Assembly (NCBI GenBank): GCA_900768125.1
Contig: CAAGBS010000038.1
Span: 124,001 to 188,000 of the forward strand
Length of the DNA stretch: 64,000 nt
Direction of reading: 5' to 3'
From: Oscillospiraceae bacterium
GTDB lineage: Bacteria; Bacillota; Clostridia; Oscillospirales; Ruminococcaceae
Both the position numbers and the translations under genes were made by a program. Positions within the stretch are counted from its first letter, which is position 1. Each line of letters begins with the position of its first letter. Shown here piece by piece: positions 16,492 to 25,330 of the stretch. The notes below the pieces were generated by a model. That model saw only the letters and a list, made by a program, of their open reading frames with translations. It was not told the DNA's origin and searched no databases.

Positions 16492-18117
16492 TTAGTACGC
16501 CTTTGCCTGGGTGAAATCCACGGTTTTGTTGAACGGGTCGTAGTAGATATCCGCAAAGTCTTTGTTTATACAGAAGTACTGATTCTTGTAATACAGCGGG
16601 ATAAACGCCGCGCCGTTGACTATCGACTGCTCCGCCTTTGCGTAAAGTTCCGCGCTTTCGCCGAGGTCGGCCGCACGCTGCGCGGACTTTATAAGCCCGT
16701 CAGAATCCGCGCTGTGATAGCCGGAGTAGTTCCCCGTGCCGCCGGAAGTGAACGCCTGCAGATACGCAGACGGACTGTTCACGCTTCCCGAAAGCTCCTG
16801 CACTGCTATCTCGTAGTCGCCGGAGGAAAACCGCGAAGTGAAGGACTGCTCGTCAAGCGCCTCGATAACGCAGTAGAAGCCGAATTCCCGCTGCCACTCC
16901 TGCATGATTTCAGACAGCATGGCGGTGACTGTATCGTTTTCCCGCATGATTATCCTCGCACCGGAAAAAAGCGATATATCCAGCCGCGGGAGCGCATTCT
17001 GATAGTATTCCTGCGCTTTTTCAACGCTGTAGTCCGGGGTCATTTTCACCCCTGCGAACTCGCGGTAGGACTTATCCAGCAGCGTGACCTCCCCAGGCAC
17101 GATCGCGTAAGCGGTTTTGTGAGCGCTGTCACCGGAAAGCTTCTCGCGGTCGATAAGGCAGGCGAGCGCCTTGCGGAACTCCTGGTCGGAAAACAGCCCG
17201 AACTCTGTGTTGAGAGTAAGTCCGACGGTCATCGCGTCGTATTCCTGAACTGTGTATTTTCCGTTGAGAAGTTCCAGCTGATCCTCGCTGACCGCAATGC
17301 AGCTTATGACGCTGGAATTGAAGTCGTCAACGAAATCCTCGTCCCCCTCGATGAAGAAATTCAGTCCCGAGGGAATCACCGGATCTGTTTCGCTGTTCTT
17401 CGCGTTGCGGCGGAGTATCAGGTGGTTATTGTCGGTGATGGTGTACGGGTCGTAGTCCCATGTCCTGAGATAGAATGCGCCGTTTGACGGCGTGGTATCC
17501 CCGGAAAGCCCGTATCGCCCCTGCGAAGCTATGAAATACTCCTCGTTGCAGGGCATGGCGGGTGCTTCCGCGAGAAGTTCCGGCAGCCGCGGCTCGGGGT
17601 ATTCTAGGATTATCTCAAGTTCGTAATCGCCGACAGCTTTCACGCCAAGCTTTGAAAAATCAGAGGTCGCGCCGGAATTTATCGCTTTCGCGCCCTTGAT
17701 GCAGAAGTATTCCGAAGCCCTCGGTGCGCGGGTCTGCGGGTCGAAAAGCCGCCGGAATCCATACACGAAATCAGCGGCGGTGCAGTTGGCTTCGTATTTA
17801 TTTACATCAGTCCACCAGATATCGCTGCGCAGCTTGAAACGGTATGTAAGCCCGTCGTCCGAGACTGTATAGTCTTCCGCCGCGCCGATGCCCAGGCTCC
17901 CGTCCGGAAGCACGCGCATAAGGCCGGTGTACAGGCTGCGGATTATCAGCAGCGAAGCGTCGTCGGAAGCGGTCTGCGGGTCAAGGCTGCCGGGATTGAA
18001 AGCGATATCATATTTGATTATTCCGTCAGCGCCGTCGTTTTCGAAGCAGCCCGCCGAGGATATAGCAATAACGCAGCATAGCACTGCTGCGGCAAGTCTT
18101 TTTATATGCCGATTCAC
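16492..18117 (-). CDS. Extracellular solute-binding lipoprotein, family 5 (oligopeptide/nickel type)
   Basis: A lipoprotein of about 541 residues that would bind peptides or a similar ligand for an ABC importer. Signal peptide MNRHIKRLAAAVLCCVIAISSAGC ends in the lipobox SSAGC. The family-5 segment LTYRFKLRSDIWWTD and RRLFDPQTRAP lie in the first 150 residues. I prefer the GTG start because AAAGGA lies six bases upstream, while the earlier ATG has no ribosome site. No permease or ATPase gene is nearby, so it may serve a transporter encoded elsewhere. Its stop codon now abuts the MITE. Confidence 0.85.
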   Translation of the reverse strand: MNRHIKRLAAAVLCCVIAISSAGCFENDGADGIIKYDIAFNPGSLDPQTASDDASLLIIRSLYTGLMRVLPDGSLGIGAAEDYTVSDDGLTYRFKLRSDIWWTDVNKYEANCTAADFVYGFRRLFDPQTRAPRASEYFCIKGAKAINSGATSDFSKLGVKAVGDYELEIILEYPEPRLPELLAEAPAMPCNEEYFIASQGRYGLSGDTTPSNGAFYLRTWDYDPYTITDNNHLILRRNAKNSETDPVIPSGLNFFIEGDEDFVDDFNSSVISCIAVSEDQLELLNGKYTVQEYDAMTVGLTLNTEFGLFSDQEFRKALACLIDREKLSGDSAHKTAYAIVPGEVTLLDKSYREFAGVKMTPDYSVEKAQEYYQNALPRLDISLFSGARIIMRENDTVTAMLSEIMQEWQREFGFYCVIEALDEQSFTSRFSSGDYEIAVQELSGSVNSPSAYLQAFTSGGTGNYSGYHSADSDGLIKSAQRAADLGESAELYAKAEQSIVNGAAFIPLYYKNQYFCINKDFADIYYDPFNKTVDFTQAKAY

Positions 18118-18156
18118 GGTATGTCCTTTCATGGTCGTATTGATAGATACACAAAT

Positions 18157-18185
18157 ATTATATCATTATCCGGCGTTCAATTCAA
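18157..18185 (-). promoter_or_regulatory. Promoter of the solute-binding lipoprotein gene
   Basis: TTGAAT and TATAAT on the minus strand, spacer 17 bp, about 35 bases before the chosen GTG start. It probably also served the TIGR03960/TIGR03936 genes before, and perhaps after, the MITE insertion. Confidence 0.7.
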
Positions 18186-18224
18186 CCGTTTGGGCAAATT
18201 TATTTTATTACAATTTTGTAACCG

Positions 18225-18728
18225 TCAGTCCGGAAGTTCGACTGCCTCGCCTTTCGCCAGGCTCGCGGGCACGTCGATGAGCCGCTGGTTGGAGCTTCCG
18301 CGGAATTTCAGCGAAAGCGAGCGCTTCGAAATATCGAATTTCCCATCGACCAGCACGTCCAGTATCCCGAGCAGCTTCCCGACGTATTCCTCACGCCCGG
18401 ATTTTTTCAGCAGTTCCTCGAAAGTCCACCCGCTGTAGCACATCAGGTGCTTTCCCGCCGCCCTGAAGCGGCTTCCAAGTTCAAACAGAGCCTCCGGCTG
18501 GCAGAAAGGCTCGCCGCCTGAGAATGTGACTCCCCCGCACAGCGGATTTCCCATGCACATATCGTAGAGCGCGTCCGTAGTGGTGAGCCTGCCGCCGCTG
18601 AAGTCGTGGGTCTCCGGATTGTGGCAGCCCTCGCAGTGGTGGGGACAGCCCTGCACGAAGACCACGAAGCGCAGTCCCGGACCGTCAACGATGGAGTCCT
18701 CGACAGTTCCTGCAATTCTGATGTCCAT
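18225..18728 (-). CDS. nrdG: Anaerobic ribonucleotide reductase activating protein NrdG
   Basis: The radical-SAM activase that makes the glycyl radical on NrdD. The 167-residue protein shows FVQGCPHHCEGCHNPETHD, the CxxxCxxC cluster site for [4Fe-4S]/SAM, GVTFSGGEPF (the GGE motif) and a C-terminal FRGSSNQRLIDV that is diagnostic for NrdG. The open frame extends further upstream but ATG at 18728 has AAGGAA at good spacing and matches the family's N-terminus (MDIRIAGTVEDSIVDGPG). It follows nrdD by 59 bases and shares its promoter. Confidence 0.95.
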   Translation of the reverse strand: MDIRIAGTVEDSIVDGPGLRFVVFVQGCPHHCEGCHNPETHDFSGGRLTTTDALYDMCMGNPLCGGVTFSGGEPFCQPEALFELGSRFRAAGKHLMCYSGWTFEELLKKSGREEYVGKLLGILDVLVDGKFDISKRSLSLKFRGSSNQRLIDVPASLAKGEAVELPD

Positions 18729-18787
18729 AATGTTCCTTTCACAAAAAGTTGTGCGGAGCTTTTCACCCCGCACAGCAGATGGTTTAA

Positions 18788-21121
18788 TTATTCCTCGGAA
18801 GTCCCGTGCTTCACGCGGTCGGCTTCCTCGGCGCGCTTGGCGTTGTTGAAGCGGTCGAGCGTGCCTACCAGATAGCCGGTTATGCGGCGGATACGCTCGA
18901 ATGCAATTTCTTCCTCCTTGCGGTGGCAGCAGGGGCACTCGTCGTCGATTATGCCGGTGTAGCCGCACTTCGGGTCGCGGTCTATCGGGTGGTTTATCGC
19001 GCCGTAGCCTATGCCCTGCTCCTTCATGCAGCGGACTATCTGCTCGAACGCGTCCAGATTCTTCAGCGGGTCGCCGTCAAGTTCGATATAGCTGATATGA
19101 CCGCCGTTGGTGAGTGCGTGGTAGGGCGCTTCCAGCTTTATCTTGCGGAACGCGCTGATGTTGTAGTAAACCGGAACGTGGAACGAGTTGGTGTAATACT
19201 CGCGGTCGGTCACGCCTGGTATCTCGCCGTAAATCTTCTTATCCATGCGGACGAACCTGCCGGAAAGTCCCTCGGCAGGGGTCGCGAGAAGGCTGAAATT
19301 GAGATGCGTTTTCTCGCTCTCATCGTCCATGCGCTTTCTCATGCGGGTGATGATATCCAGACCCAGCTTCTGAGCCTCGGGTGATTCGCCGTGATGTACT
19401 CCGATGAGCGCTTTAAGGCACTCCGCAAGTCCGATGAAGCCCATGGAAAGCGTGCCGTGCTTTAAGATCTCCGCAACGCTGTCGTTTTCCGATAGCTTCT
19501 CGGAATCTATCCACACGCCCTGACCCATCAGGAACGGGTAATTTCTGACATGCTTGCTGCACTGTATCCTGAACCGCGCCACAAGCTGGTCAACTACCAG
19601 GTCCATCATGTCGTCAAGCGAAGCATAGAACTTGTCGATGTCGCCGTGAGCCTCGATGGCGAGCCGCGGGAGGTTGATGGTCGTAAAGCTGAGGTTGCCC
19701 CTGCCGGTGACTATCTCGCGGGACGGGTCATATACATTGCCGATAACTCTCGTCCTGCACCCCATGTAGGCAGCCTCGGTGTGATAATCGCCCGGCTTGT
19801 AGTACTGTAGGTTGAACGGTGCGTCGATGAACGAGAAATTCGGGAACATACGCTTGGCGGATACCCTTATCGCAAGCTTGAACAGGTCGTAGTTGGGGTC
19901 GCCGGGGTTGTAATTTACGCCCTCCTTGACCTTGAAAATGTGTATCGGGAAGATAGGCGTCTCGCCGTTTCCGAGACCGTGCTCCTCCGCGAGCATGACG
20001 TTCTTGATGACCATTCTGCCCTCGGGGGAAGTGTCCGTGCCGTAGTTTATCGAGGAGAACGGATTCTGCGCACCGGCGCGGGAATTCATCGTGTTGAGGT
20101 TGTGTATCAGCGCTTCCATCGCCTGATAGGTCGCGCGGTCTGTCTCAGCCTCGGCGAGCTTTTCAGCCCTGTCCTGCAGGTGGGAGAACTCATCGCCGTA
20201 CTTTGCGGAAGCGATTTCCCATTCCTTCGCCTTGTAGTCGTCGTTGCTGCCGAGACGCGGGTAAAGCCCGGTCTCCTTGTAAATCTCGCCTGCGATGAGT
20301 TTGAATTCCTCCAGCACCTCGGTGAAATCATCGATTCCCAGCGTGAAGCTCACCGCCTTGGCGAGGTTATTCGTATACAGTCTGCGGAACGTCTTCTTGA
20401 CGCCCTCCGCCATGGCGTAGTCGAATATCGGCACCGACTGACCGCCGTGCTGGTCGTTCTGGTTTGACTGAATGGCAATGCACGCGAGCGCCGCGTAGCT
20501 TGAAATATCATTCGGCTCCCTGAGATAGCCGTGACCGGTTGAGAACCCTCCGTGGAACAGCTTCAGCAGGTCTATCTGACAGCAGGTGGTGGTCAGAGTG
20601 AGAAAATCCAGGTCGTGGATATGGATATCGCCGTTGATATGTGCGTGGGAATGCCTGGGGTCGAGGACGTACATCTCGTTGAACTGCTTCGCGCCCTCGC
20701 TGCCGTATTTCAGCATGGTTCCCATTGCGGTATCGCCGTCGATGTTGGCGTTTTCGCGCTTGATGTCGCAGTCGGAAGCCGACATGAACGTGAGGTCTTC
20801 GTATATCTTCATCAGCGTGGAATTCATCTCGCGCGCCCTGGTGCGGTCAGCGCGGTAAAGAATGTACGCCTTGGCGGTCTTGGCGTGACCCTGTTCAACG
20901 AGTACGCGCTCCACCATATCCTGTACTTCCTCGACTGACGGGTCCCTGCCGATGACTTCCTCTGAAAGCTGCTGGCACACCTTGTCAGCCAGCGCCATAG
21001 CTTCGCTGTAATCCTTGCCGCCGACAGTCTGGGCAGCCTTAAAGATGGCGTTGGCGATCTTCTCTATATTGAAAGGCACCTGCCTGCCGTCACGCTTCTT
21101 TATCATAGTTATCATTGCCAT
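18788..21121 (-). CDS. nrdD: Anaerobic ribonucleoside-triphosphate reductase NrdD
   Basis: Class III ribonucleotide reductase, reducing ribonucleoside triphosphates to deoxy forms under anaerobic conditions, with formate or thioredoxin as reductant depending on type. About 777 residues: N-terminal ATP-cone (KRDGRQVPFNIEKI, residues 5-95), the catalytic barrel, a four-cysteine zinc site (CGYTGIIDDECPCC) and the C-terminal glycyl-radical loop (RITGYLVGTLDRFN). I use the ATG giving MAMITMIKKRDG; GGAG is 11 bases upstream, a long spacing. The promoter region carries two NrdR-like boxes, so repression by NrdR-ATP/dATP is likely. Confidence 0.96.
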   Translation of the reverse strand: MAMITMIKKRDGRQVPFNIEKIANAIFKAAQTVGGKDYSEAMALADKVCQQLSEEVIGRDPSVEEVQDMVERVLVEQGHAKTAKAYILYRADRTRAREMNSTLMKIYEDLTFMSASDCDIKRENANIDGDTAMGTMLKYGSEGAKQFNEMYVLDPRHSHAHINGDIHIHDLDFLTLTTTCCQIDLLKLFHGGFSTGHGYLREPNDISSYAALACIAIQSNQNDQHGGQSVPIFDYAMAEGVKKTFRRLYTNNLAKAVSFTLGIDDFTEVLEEFKLIAGEIYKETGLYPRLGSNDDYKAKEWEIASAKYGDEFSHLQDRAEKLAEAETDRATYQAMEALIHNLNTMNSRAGAQNPFSSINYGTDTSPEGRMVIKNVMLAEEHGLGNGETPIFPIHIFKVKEGVNYNPGDPNYDLFKLAIRVSAKRMFPNFSFIDAPFNLQYYKPGDYHTEAAYMGCRTRVIGNVYDPSREIVTGRGNLSFTTINLPRLAIEAHGDIDKFYASLDDMMDLVVDQLVARFRIQCSKHVRNYPFLMGQGVWIDSEKLSENDSVAEILKHGTLSMGFIGLAECLKALIGVHHGESPEAQKLGLDIITRMRKRMDDESEKTHLNFSLLATPAEGLSGRFVRMDKKIYGEIPGVTDREYYTNSFHVPVYYNISAFRKIKLEAPYHALTNGGHISYIELDGDPLKNLDAFEQIVRCMKEQGIGYGAINHPIDRDPKCGYTGIIDDECPCCHRKEEEIAFERIRRITGYLVGTLDRFNNAKRAEEADRVKHGTSEE

Positions 21122-21163
21122 TGTTTTGAACGCTCCTTTTTTGACGAAGAATGAAATAAAATA

Positions 21164-21210
21164 ACACAATATCTTGTATCGAAAAAGACGATAAATCTAT
21201 TATATAGTTT
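21164..21210 (-). promoter_or_regulatory. Two NrdR-like operator boxes upstream of nrdD
   Basis: ACACAATATCTTGTAT (21164-21179) is close to the NrdR consensus ACACWATATATWGTGT. A second, poorer palindrome CTATTATATAG is centred at 21202. The centres are about 31 bp apart, three helical turns, which is the spacing known for tandem NrdR boxes. The second overlaps the -10 box of the nrdD promoter. The nrdR gene itself is not in the window. Confidence 0.6.
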
Positions 21211-21227
21211 TCAAGAACAGTTGTCAA
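21199..21227 (-). promoter_or_regulatory. Promoter of nrdD-nrdG
   Basis: A perfect TTGACA-17 bp-TATAAT promoter on the minus strand, about 75 bases before the nrdD start. A perfect core promoter under repressor boxes fits a gene that must be strongly induced when dNTPs are low. Confidence 0.85.
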
Positions 21228-21387
21228 GGGATAATAAAAAATACTTTTGAACAAAACAGCCAGCTGATTTTTGTTGAACTCTAACAAAAATATGAACGCT
21301 CTGTAAACCCATTAATTGTAAACCGTCTGGAAATTCCGCAGACTCACGCCGTTCAGGGGTATTTCTCAGCTGCGATGTTACATAAGG

Positions 21388-21416
21388 TTGACTAATGCTC
21401 CGGGGTATGCTATAAT
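21388..21416 (+). promoter_or_regulatory. Promoter of the YhcC-like gene and rlmN
   Basis: TTGACT and TATAAT with a 17-bp spacer, about 25 bases before the GGGGTG ribosome site of the first gene. Confidence 0.75.
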
Positions 21417-21448
21417 TACATGGAATTATTCAGAAAAGGGGTGTTCCC

Positions 21449-22378
21449 ATGCCGCGAAAGTTTGCTTTTTCCGATGATGGAAGCCGTTACCACACGCTTA
21501 AATATCACAACCGGCAGTTCTGGGGCAGACCTGTTTACAAGGCAGTTGTGGACGCCGGGTTCACCTGCCCGAACATAGACGGTGCCTGCGGCTATGGCGG
21601 CTGCATTTACTGCTCCGGCGGAAGCGGGTATTTCACCGCGCCGGAACTGACCGTAAGCGAGCAGATCCGCCGCGAGACCGTCCGCATACGTTCCGCGCAC
21701 CCGGAAGCCGGAATAATCGCATATTTCCAGTCCCACACCAACACCTACGGAAGCCTGGAGCGTATGCGCGAAGTTTACTCCCAGGCTCTCGAATGCGGCA
21801 TCTGCGGAATCTCAGCCGCGACACGCGCCGACTGCCTGGACAGCGCCCGCGCGGAATACCTGGCTTCCCTGCCGCTCCCGGTGACGGTGGAGCTGGGGCT
21901 CCAGACCGCTCACGACAGCACCGCGCGGCTGATAAACCGCGGTCACGACTTCGCGGAGTTCGTCCGGGGCTTCCAGACGGCACGGGAAGCCGGACTGCGG
22001 ATCTGCGTTCACATCATCGACGGGCTGCCCGGGGAATCCCCCGAAATGATGCTGGAGACCGCCGAAATACTGGGCAGAATGCGCCCTGACGGGGTGAAGA
22101 TACATCTTCTGCATGTAATAAAAGGCACGTCACTCGCCGCAATGTGGGATTCCGGAAATTACACGCCGATGGATCGTGAAAGCTACATCGAAACTGTAGT
22201 CCGGCAGCTGGAGTATTTCCCGCCGGAGACTGTAATAGAGCGGCTTACCGGGGACGGCGACCGCGAAACGCTGCTTGCTCCGATGTGGAGCCTTGACAAG
22301 CGGGCGGTGCTGGGCGGCATAATGAAGCGGCAGAAGCAGCTTGACAGCATTCAGGGGCTGCGTTTTCAGGAGGTTTGA
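21449..22378 (+). CDS. TIGR01212 (YhcC/YtqA) family radical SAM protein
   Basis: A 309-residue radical-SAM protein. The cluster-binding cysteines follow the family's unusual spacing: GFTCPNIDG-C at residues 36-45, then GGCIYC near residue 51. YHTLKYHNRQFWGRPVYKA and ELGLQTAHDSTARLINRGH are also typical. The substrate of YhcC-type proteins is unknown; links to tRNA modification or motility have been suggested for homologues. Its stop codon directly abuts the rlmN start, so the two are co-translated from one promoter. Confidence 0.88.
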   Translation: MPRKFAFSDDGSRYHTLKYHNRQFWGRPVYKAVVDAGFTCPNIDGACGYGGCIYCSGGSGYFTAPELTVSEQIRRETVRIRSAHPEAGIIAYFQSHTNTYGSLERMREVYSQALECGICGISAATRADCLDSARAEYLASLPLPVTVELGLQTAHDSTARLINRGHDFAEFVRGFQTAREAGLRICVHIIDGLPGESPEMMLETAEILGRMRPDGVKIHLLHVIKGTSLAAMWDSGNYTPMDRESYIETVVRQLEYFPPETVIERLTGDGDRETLLAPMWSLDKRAVLGGIMKRQKQLDSIQGLRFQEV

Positions 22379-23392
22379 ATGGATATCTGGTCAATGACGC
22401 GCCCGGCGCTGGAATCATGGTTCACCGCACGGAATGAGAACCCGGCGAAAGCTGCGATACTTCTGGAATGGCTCTATCAGCGTGACTGCCGCAGTTTCGC
22501 GGAGCTTCCGTTCGCACAGCGGGTGAAATCCGCGCTGGCGGAGGATTTTACGCTGGAACTTCCCGAAACAGCCGCCCGCAGCGGCGATGACAGCACCGAA
22601 AAGCTGCTGCTGAAATACCCGGACGGAAGCCTTGTGGAGAGCGTTCTCATGCGGCAGGCTTACGGCGGGAGCGTGTGCGTTTCAACACAGGTAGGCTGCG
22701 CGATGGGCTGCGCATTCTGCCAGAGCGGACGCCTGAAAAAGCGCCGCAGCCTGACCGCCGGGGAAATAATGGCGCAGGTGATGAAGATACGCCGGGAATG
22801 CTCCGCGGAGATACACAGCGTGACGGTGATGGGCATAGGCGAGCCGTTCGACAACTTCGACGCCGTGCGGGACTTCTGCGCGCTCTGCGTAGACTACAAG
22901 GCGCTGGCGCTCGGAGAGAAGCACGTTACAGTCTCCACCTGCGGGCTGATACCGGGGATAACGGCGTGGACTGCGCTCCCTCACCCGTGCAGTCTTGCGG
23001 TGAGCCTGCACGCGGCTGACGATACGCTGCGCTCCGAAATAATGCCGGTAAACCGGAAATATCCCGTGCGGGAAGTCATCGCGGCGGCGCGGGAGTTCGC
23101 ACAGCGGCATAACCGCCGGGTAACGCTGGAGTATGTGATGCTTTCCGGCGTGAACGATTCCCCGGAGCAGGCGGAAAAACTCGCGGAGCTTGTCGGCGGC
23201 AGAGAGTTTTACGTCAACATAATCCCCTACAACGGCAACGACAGCGGATTCACACGCAGCAGCCGCGAGCGCATAATGGCGTTCTACGACGTGCTGAAAA
23301 AGCGCGGAGTTCCCGTCACGATGCGCCGGGAGTTCGGCGGGGATATCGCGGCGGCATGCGGTCAGCTGAGTTCATTGCATTCCCAGAAATAA
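22379..23392 (+). CDS. rlmN: 23S rRNA (adenine2503-C2)-methyltransferase RlmN
   Basis: A radical-SAM enzyme methylating C2 of A2503 in 23S rRNA and of A37 in some tRNAs, important for proofreading. The CxxxCxxC motif is in GCAMGCAFCQSG near residue 105, CVSTQVG precedes it, and the catalytic C-terminal cysteine is in REFGGDIAAACGQL near residue 328. The 337-residue length is normal. The Cfr-type resistance enzyme is related, but the neighbourhood and the full N-terminal domain favour RlmN. Start ATG follows the upstream stop immediately, with CAGGAGG inside the preceding gene. Confidence 0.95.
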   Translation: MDIWSMTRPALESWFTARNENPAKAAILLEWLYQRDCRSFAELPFAQRVKSALAEDFTLELPETAARSGDDSTEKLLLKYPDGSLVESVLMRQAYGGSVCVSTQVGCAMGCAFCQSGRLKKRRSLTAGEIMAQVMKIRRECSAEIHSVTVMGIGEPFDNFDAVRDFCALCVDYKALALGEKHVTVSTCGLIPGITAWTALPHPCSLAVSLHAADDTLRSEIMPVNRKYPVREVIAAAREFAQRHNRRVTLEYVMLSGVNDSPEQAEKLAELVGGREFYVNIIPYNGNDSGFTRSSRERIMAFYDVLKKRGVPVTMRREFGGDIAAACGQLSSLHSQK

Positions 23393-23399
23393 AAAATGG

Positions 23400-23428
23400 T
23401 TGACAAATCCCGTTCTGTGTGATAGAAT
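23400..23428 (+). promoter_or_regulatory. Promoter of tRNA-Leu
   Basis: TTGACA-17 bp-TAGAAT, ending about 30 bases before the mature tRNA 5' end. Confidence 0.75.
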
Positions 23429-23459
23429 AGTATGAGTTCCCGGCTCACCGGGAACTCAC

Positions 23460-23546
23460 GCCGGTATGTTGGAATTGGCAGACGAGGAGGACTCAAAATC
23501 CTTTGGTAGCGATACCGTGCGGGTTCGACCCCCGCTACCGGCACCA
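23460..23546 (+). tRNA. tRNA-Leu(CAA), reads UUG
   Basis: A full cloverleaf can be drawn: acceptor GCCGGTA pairs with TACCGGC, D-arm TTGGAATTGGCAGAC, anticodon stem GAGGA/TCCTT around loop CTCAAAA with anticodon CAA, a long variable arm typical of class II tRNAs, T-arm GCGGGTTCGACCCCCGC, discriminator A and an encoded CCA. Length 87. It has its own promoter and terminator and is a single-tRNA transcription unit. Confidence 0.96.
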
Positions 23547-23550
23547 TACG

Positions 23551-23591
23551 AAAAAAGCTCAGCAGCGCGGAATGCACTGCTGAGCTTTTTT
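23551..23591 (+). terminator. Bidirectional terminator between tRNA-Leu and the acetyltransferase gene
   Basis: AAAAAAGCTCAGCAG and CTGCTGAGCTTTTTT form a 15-bp symmetrical stem with A/T runs on both sides, serving the tRNA on the plus strand and the maltose-O-acetyltransferase-like gene on the minus strand. Confidence 0.9.
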
Positions 23592-23594
23592 ATC

Positions 23595-24206
23595 TCAGAA
23601 AAGCTCCGGGTGAGCCTCCAGCGAATCCGCTCCGGTTATCTCGCGGACTACTCTGCACGGCACTCCCACCGCCAGCGAATTTGGCGGGATATCCCGGGTC
23701 ACAACGCTCCCCGCGCCGATAACGCAGCCCTCGCCGATAGTAACGCCGCCGCAGACGGTGACATTCCCCGCCAGCCAGCAGTTATCGCCGATGACTATGG
23801 GTTTCGCGTATTCCCTGTCGGTCATCGTGCCGTCGGGCTTCGCATACTGATTTCTGTCCTGCCAGCGCAGCGGGTGCATGGGCGTGAGCAGAGATACGTT
23901 CGGTCCCATGAACACGTTATCGCCGATGACCACCGGGCAGCAGTCCACGCAGGTGAAGTTGAAGTTCGCGTAGGAATTTTTCCCGATGGTCGTCAGGAAG
24001 CCGTAGTCGAACTGCACCGGTCCCTGAAGATAATAACTTCCTCCCTTTATTCCAAGTTCTTTCAGCAATTCTCCGCGCTTCTCATCAGTTTCGGGCAGTG
24101 CGTTGTATTCCATGCTGAGGCGGTGCGCCTTAGTCCTCAGTTCCGCAAGTTCCTTGTCGGACGGGTCGTATATCTTCCCGGCTGACATCTTTTCGAGTTC
24201 AGTCAT
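23595..24206 (-). CDS. Sugar O-acetyltransferase (maltose/galactoside acetyltransferase family)
   Basis: A 203-residue hexapeptide-repeat acetyltransferase that moves acetyl from acetyl-CoA to a sugar hydroxyl. The N-terminal helical cap begins EKMSAGKIYDPSDKEL, the left-handed beta-helix repeats run from about residue 70, and the catalytic histidine is in LLTPMHPL near residue 110. IGDNCWLAGNVTVCGGVTIG and GAGSVVTRDIPPNS are standard for the Maa/LacA group. Physiological substrate unknown; in other bacteria it is thought to acetylate non-metabolised sugars. GGAG is eight bases before the ATG. Confidence 0.92.
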   Translation of the reverse strand: MTELEKMSAGKIYDPSDKELAELRTKAHRLSMEYNALPETDEKRGELLKELGIKGGSYYLQGPVQFDYGFLTTIGKNSYANFNFTCVDCCPVVIGDNVFMGPNVSLLTPMHPLRWQDRNQYAKPDGTMTDREYAKPIVIGDNCWLAGNVTVCGGVTIGEGCVIGAGSVVTRDIPPNSLAVGVPCRVVREITGADSLEAHPELF

Positions 24207-24283
24207 TCTGTATTCTCCATTGCATTATTGTATCTACATTATATCACAGAACTTCGGGTTTGTACAGTATTTCACAGCAAAAA

Positions 24284-24313
24284 ATCCCCCCGAACAGCCG
24301 CTCAGGGGGAAAA
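24284..24313 (-). terminator. Terminator after the DUF1893 gene
   Basis: On the minus strand TCCCCC and GGGGGGA close a hairpin with a GC-rich loop and are followed by six Ts, just past the DUF1893 stop. Confidence 0.75.
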
Positions 24314-24315
24314 CA

Positions 24316-24741
24316 TTATTGCGGACGTGAAGCCCTCATTTCCTCTATCCTGCGTTTAAGTGCTGAATAACCAGCCTCCGCGTCATTGATATCCGCGACT
24401 GCCTTTTCCATCGGGCAGATATCGTCGCCGGCACGGTTGATTATCCTTTCGGTAAGCGTATCGTATGTGCAGGCTATCCCGTGGGATTCAAGAAACCGCT
24501 TCCCCGCTTCTGACATGACCTTTCCGTGCACGCGGACTACGCCCGCCTTAACGAACAGCATAGCCGCCGCCTTTCCGACTATCAGGTCTGCGGCGGAATA
24601 ACCGGAAATATCCACGCCGGAAGCGATAAGGTTCATCATCGGGGAAATTCCCCTGCCGTCGTCCACGATGACTTCACCGTTGCGGCACAGCGCTATGGAA
24701 TGCCCCTCCAGCGCGTTCTTTGCAAGTTCTATGTCAGTCAT
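24316..24741 (-). CDS. DUF1893 domain protein
   Basis: A 141-residue soluble protein. The pattern ALCRNGEVIVDDGRGISPMMNLI, SGYSAADLIVGKAAAMLFV and HGIACTYDTLTERIINR identifies DUF1893, a deaminase-like fold of unknown reaction. Its ATG lies inside the end of the ECF S-component gene (8-bp overlap), and both follow a ferredoxin-type aldo-keto reductase by 12 bases, so the three appear to form one operon. This suggests a role in handling whatever the transporter imports; that is inference. Confidence 0.85.
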   Translation of the reverse strand: MTDIELAKNALEGHSIALCRNGEVIVDDGRGISPMMNLIASGVDISGYSAADLIVGKAAAMLFVKAGVVRVHGKVMSEAGKRFLESHGIACTYDTLTERIINRAGDDICPMEKAVADINDAEAGYSALKRRIEEMRASRPQ

Positions 24742-25318
24742 TTGCGCCGTCCTTTATCATCAGCTTTTTCAGCAGAATTATCACACTGGGAACAAGCACA
24801 GCCTGCACCGCAAGTCCGATGAAGCCGGCCTGTATCTGACCCCATATTATAGCGGGAGTGAACGGCGTGATATTCTGGGTCAGCGCGATAAGCCCCATGA
24901 ATACCGCTCTGCCTGCGGCCTGCGCGGAAATCACCGCCAGGAACGCCCACAGCCCGTTTACTGCTATCTTCTTTGTGAACAGCCCGGAAACAACCGCGAA
25001 CACAGCCAGCTCAGCCATCATGAACGGAAGCCTTGCCGCAGCGGGCATGGCGCTTCCAGCCGCAGTGGTTATCAGAAAGCTCACCAGCGGCGACAGCACG
25101 CCGACTGCAAGCCCCCACTCAGCGCCCAGCAGACAGCCGCCTATCAGCACGGGCAGATACATCGGCAGCCACTGTACTCCGCCGGGCTGTCCCAGCGCGA
25201 GGTGGACAAGCTGCGGCAGTACGACAGCCAGCGCGATCAGTCCTGCGGAAAGGATAGCCTTGACGGCTATCTTCTTTCCGGTCGAAACGTTGTGATATGT
25301 AAGTGCATTTTCCAGCAT
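24734..25318 (-). CDS. ECF transporter S component (substrate unknown)
   Basis: A 194-residue membrane protein with about six helices. The first helix AILSAGLIALAVVLPQLVH, the loop GGVQWLPMYLPVLIGGCLLGAEWGL and the pattern SPLVSFLITT are typical of energy-coupling-factor S components, which bind a vitamin or cofactor precursor and share a common EcfA/A'/T module encoded elsewhere. No riboswitch is visible upstream, so the substrate cannot be guessed that way. GAGGAGG precedes the ATG. Confidence 0.85.
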   Translation of the reverse strand: MLENALTYHNVSTGKKIAVKAILSAGLIALAVVLPQLVHLALGQPGGVQWLPMYLPVLIGGCLLGAEWGLAVGVLSPLVSFLITTAAGSAMPAAARLPFMMAELAVFAVVSGLFTKKIAVNGLWAFLAVISAQAAGRAVFMGLIALTQNITPFTPAIIWGQIQAGFIGLAVQAVLVPSVIILLKKLMIKDGAND

Positions 25319-25330
25319 AGTTGTTCCTCC

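Noticed and set aside
16405..17487. 360-codon plus-strand open frame
   Set aside because: It lies antisense to the solute-binding lipoprotein and runs into the MITE; composition is typical of a shadow frame (rich in Arg, Val, His) and no motif is seen.
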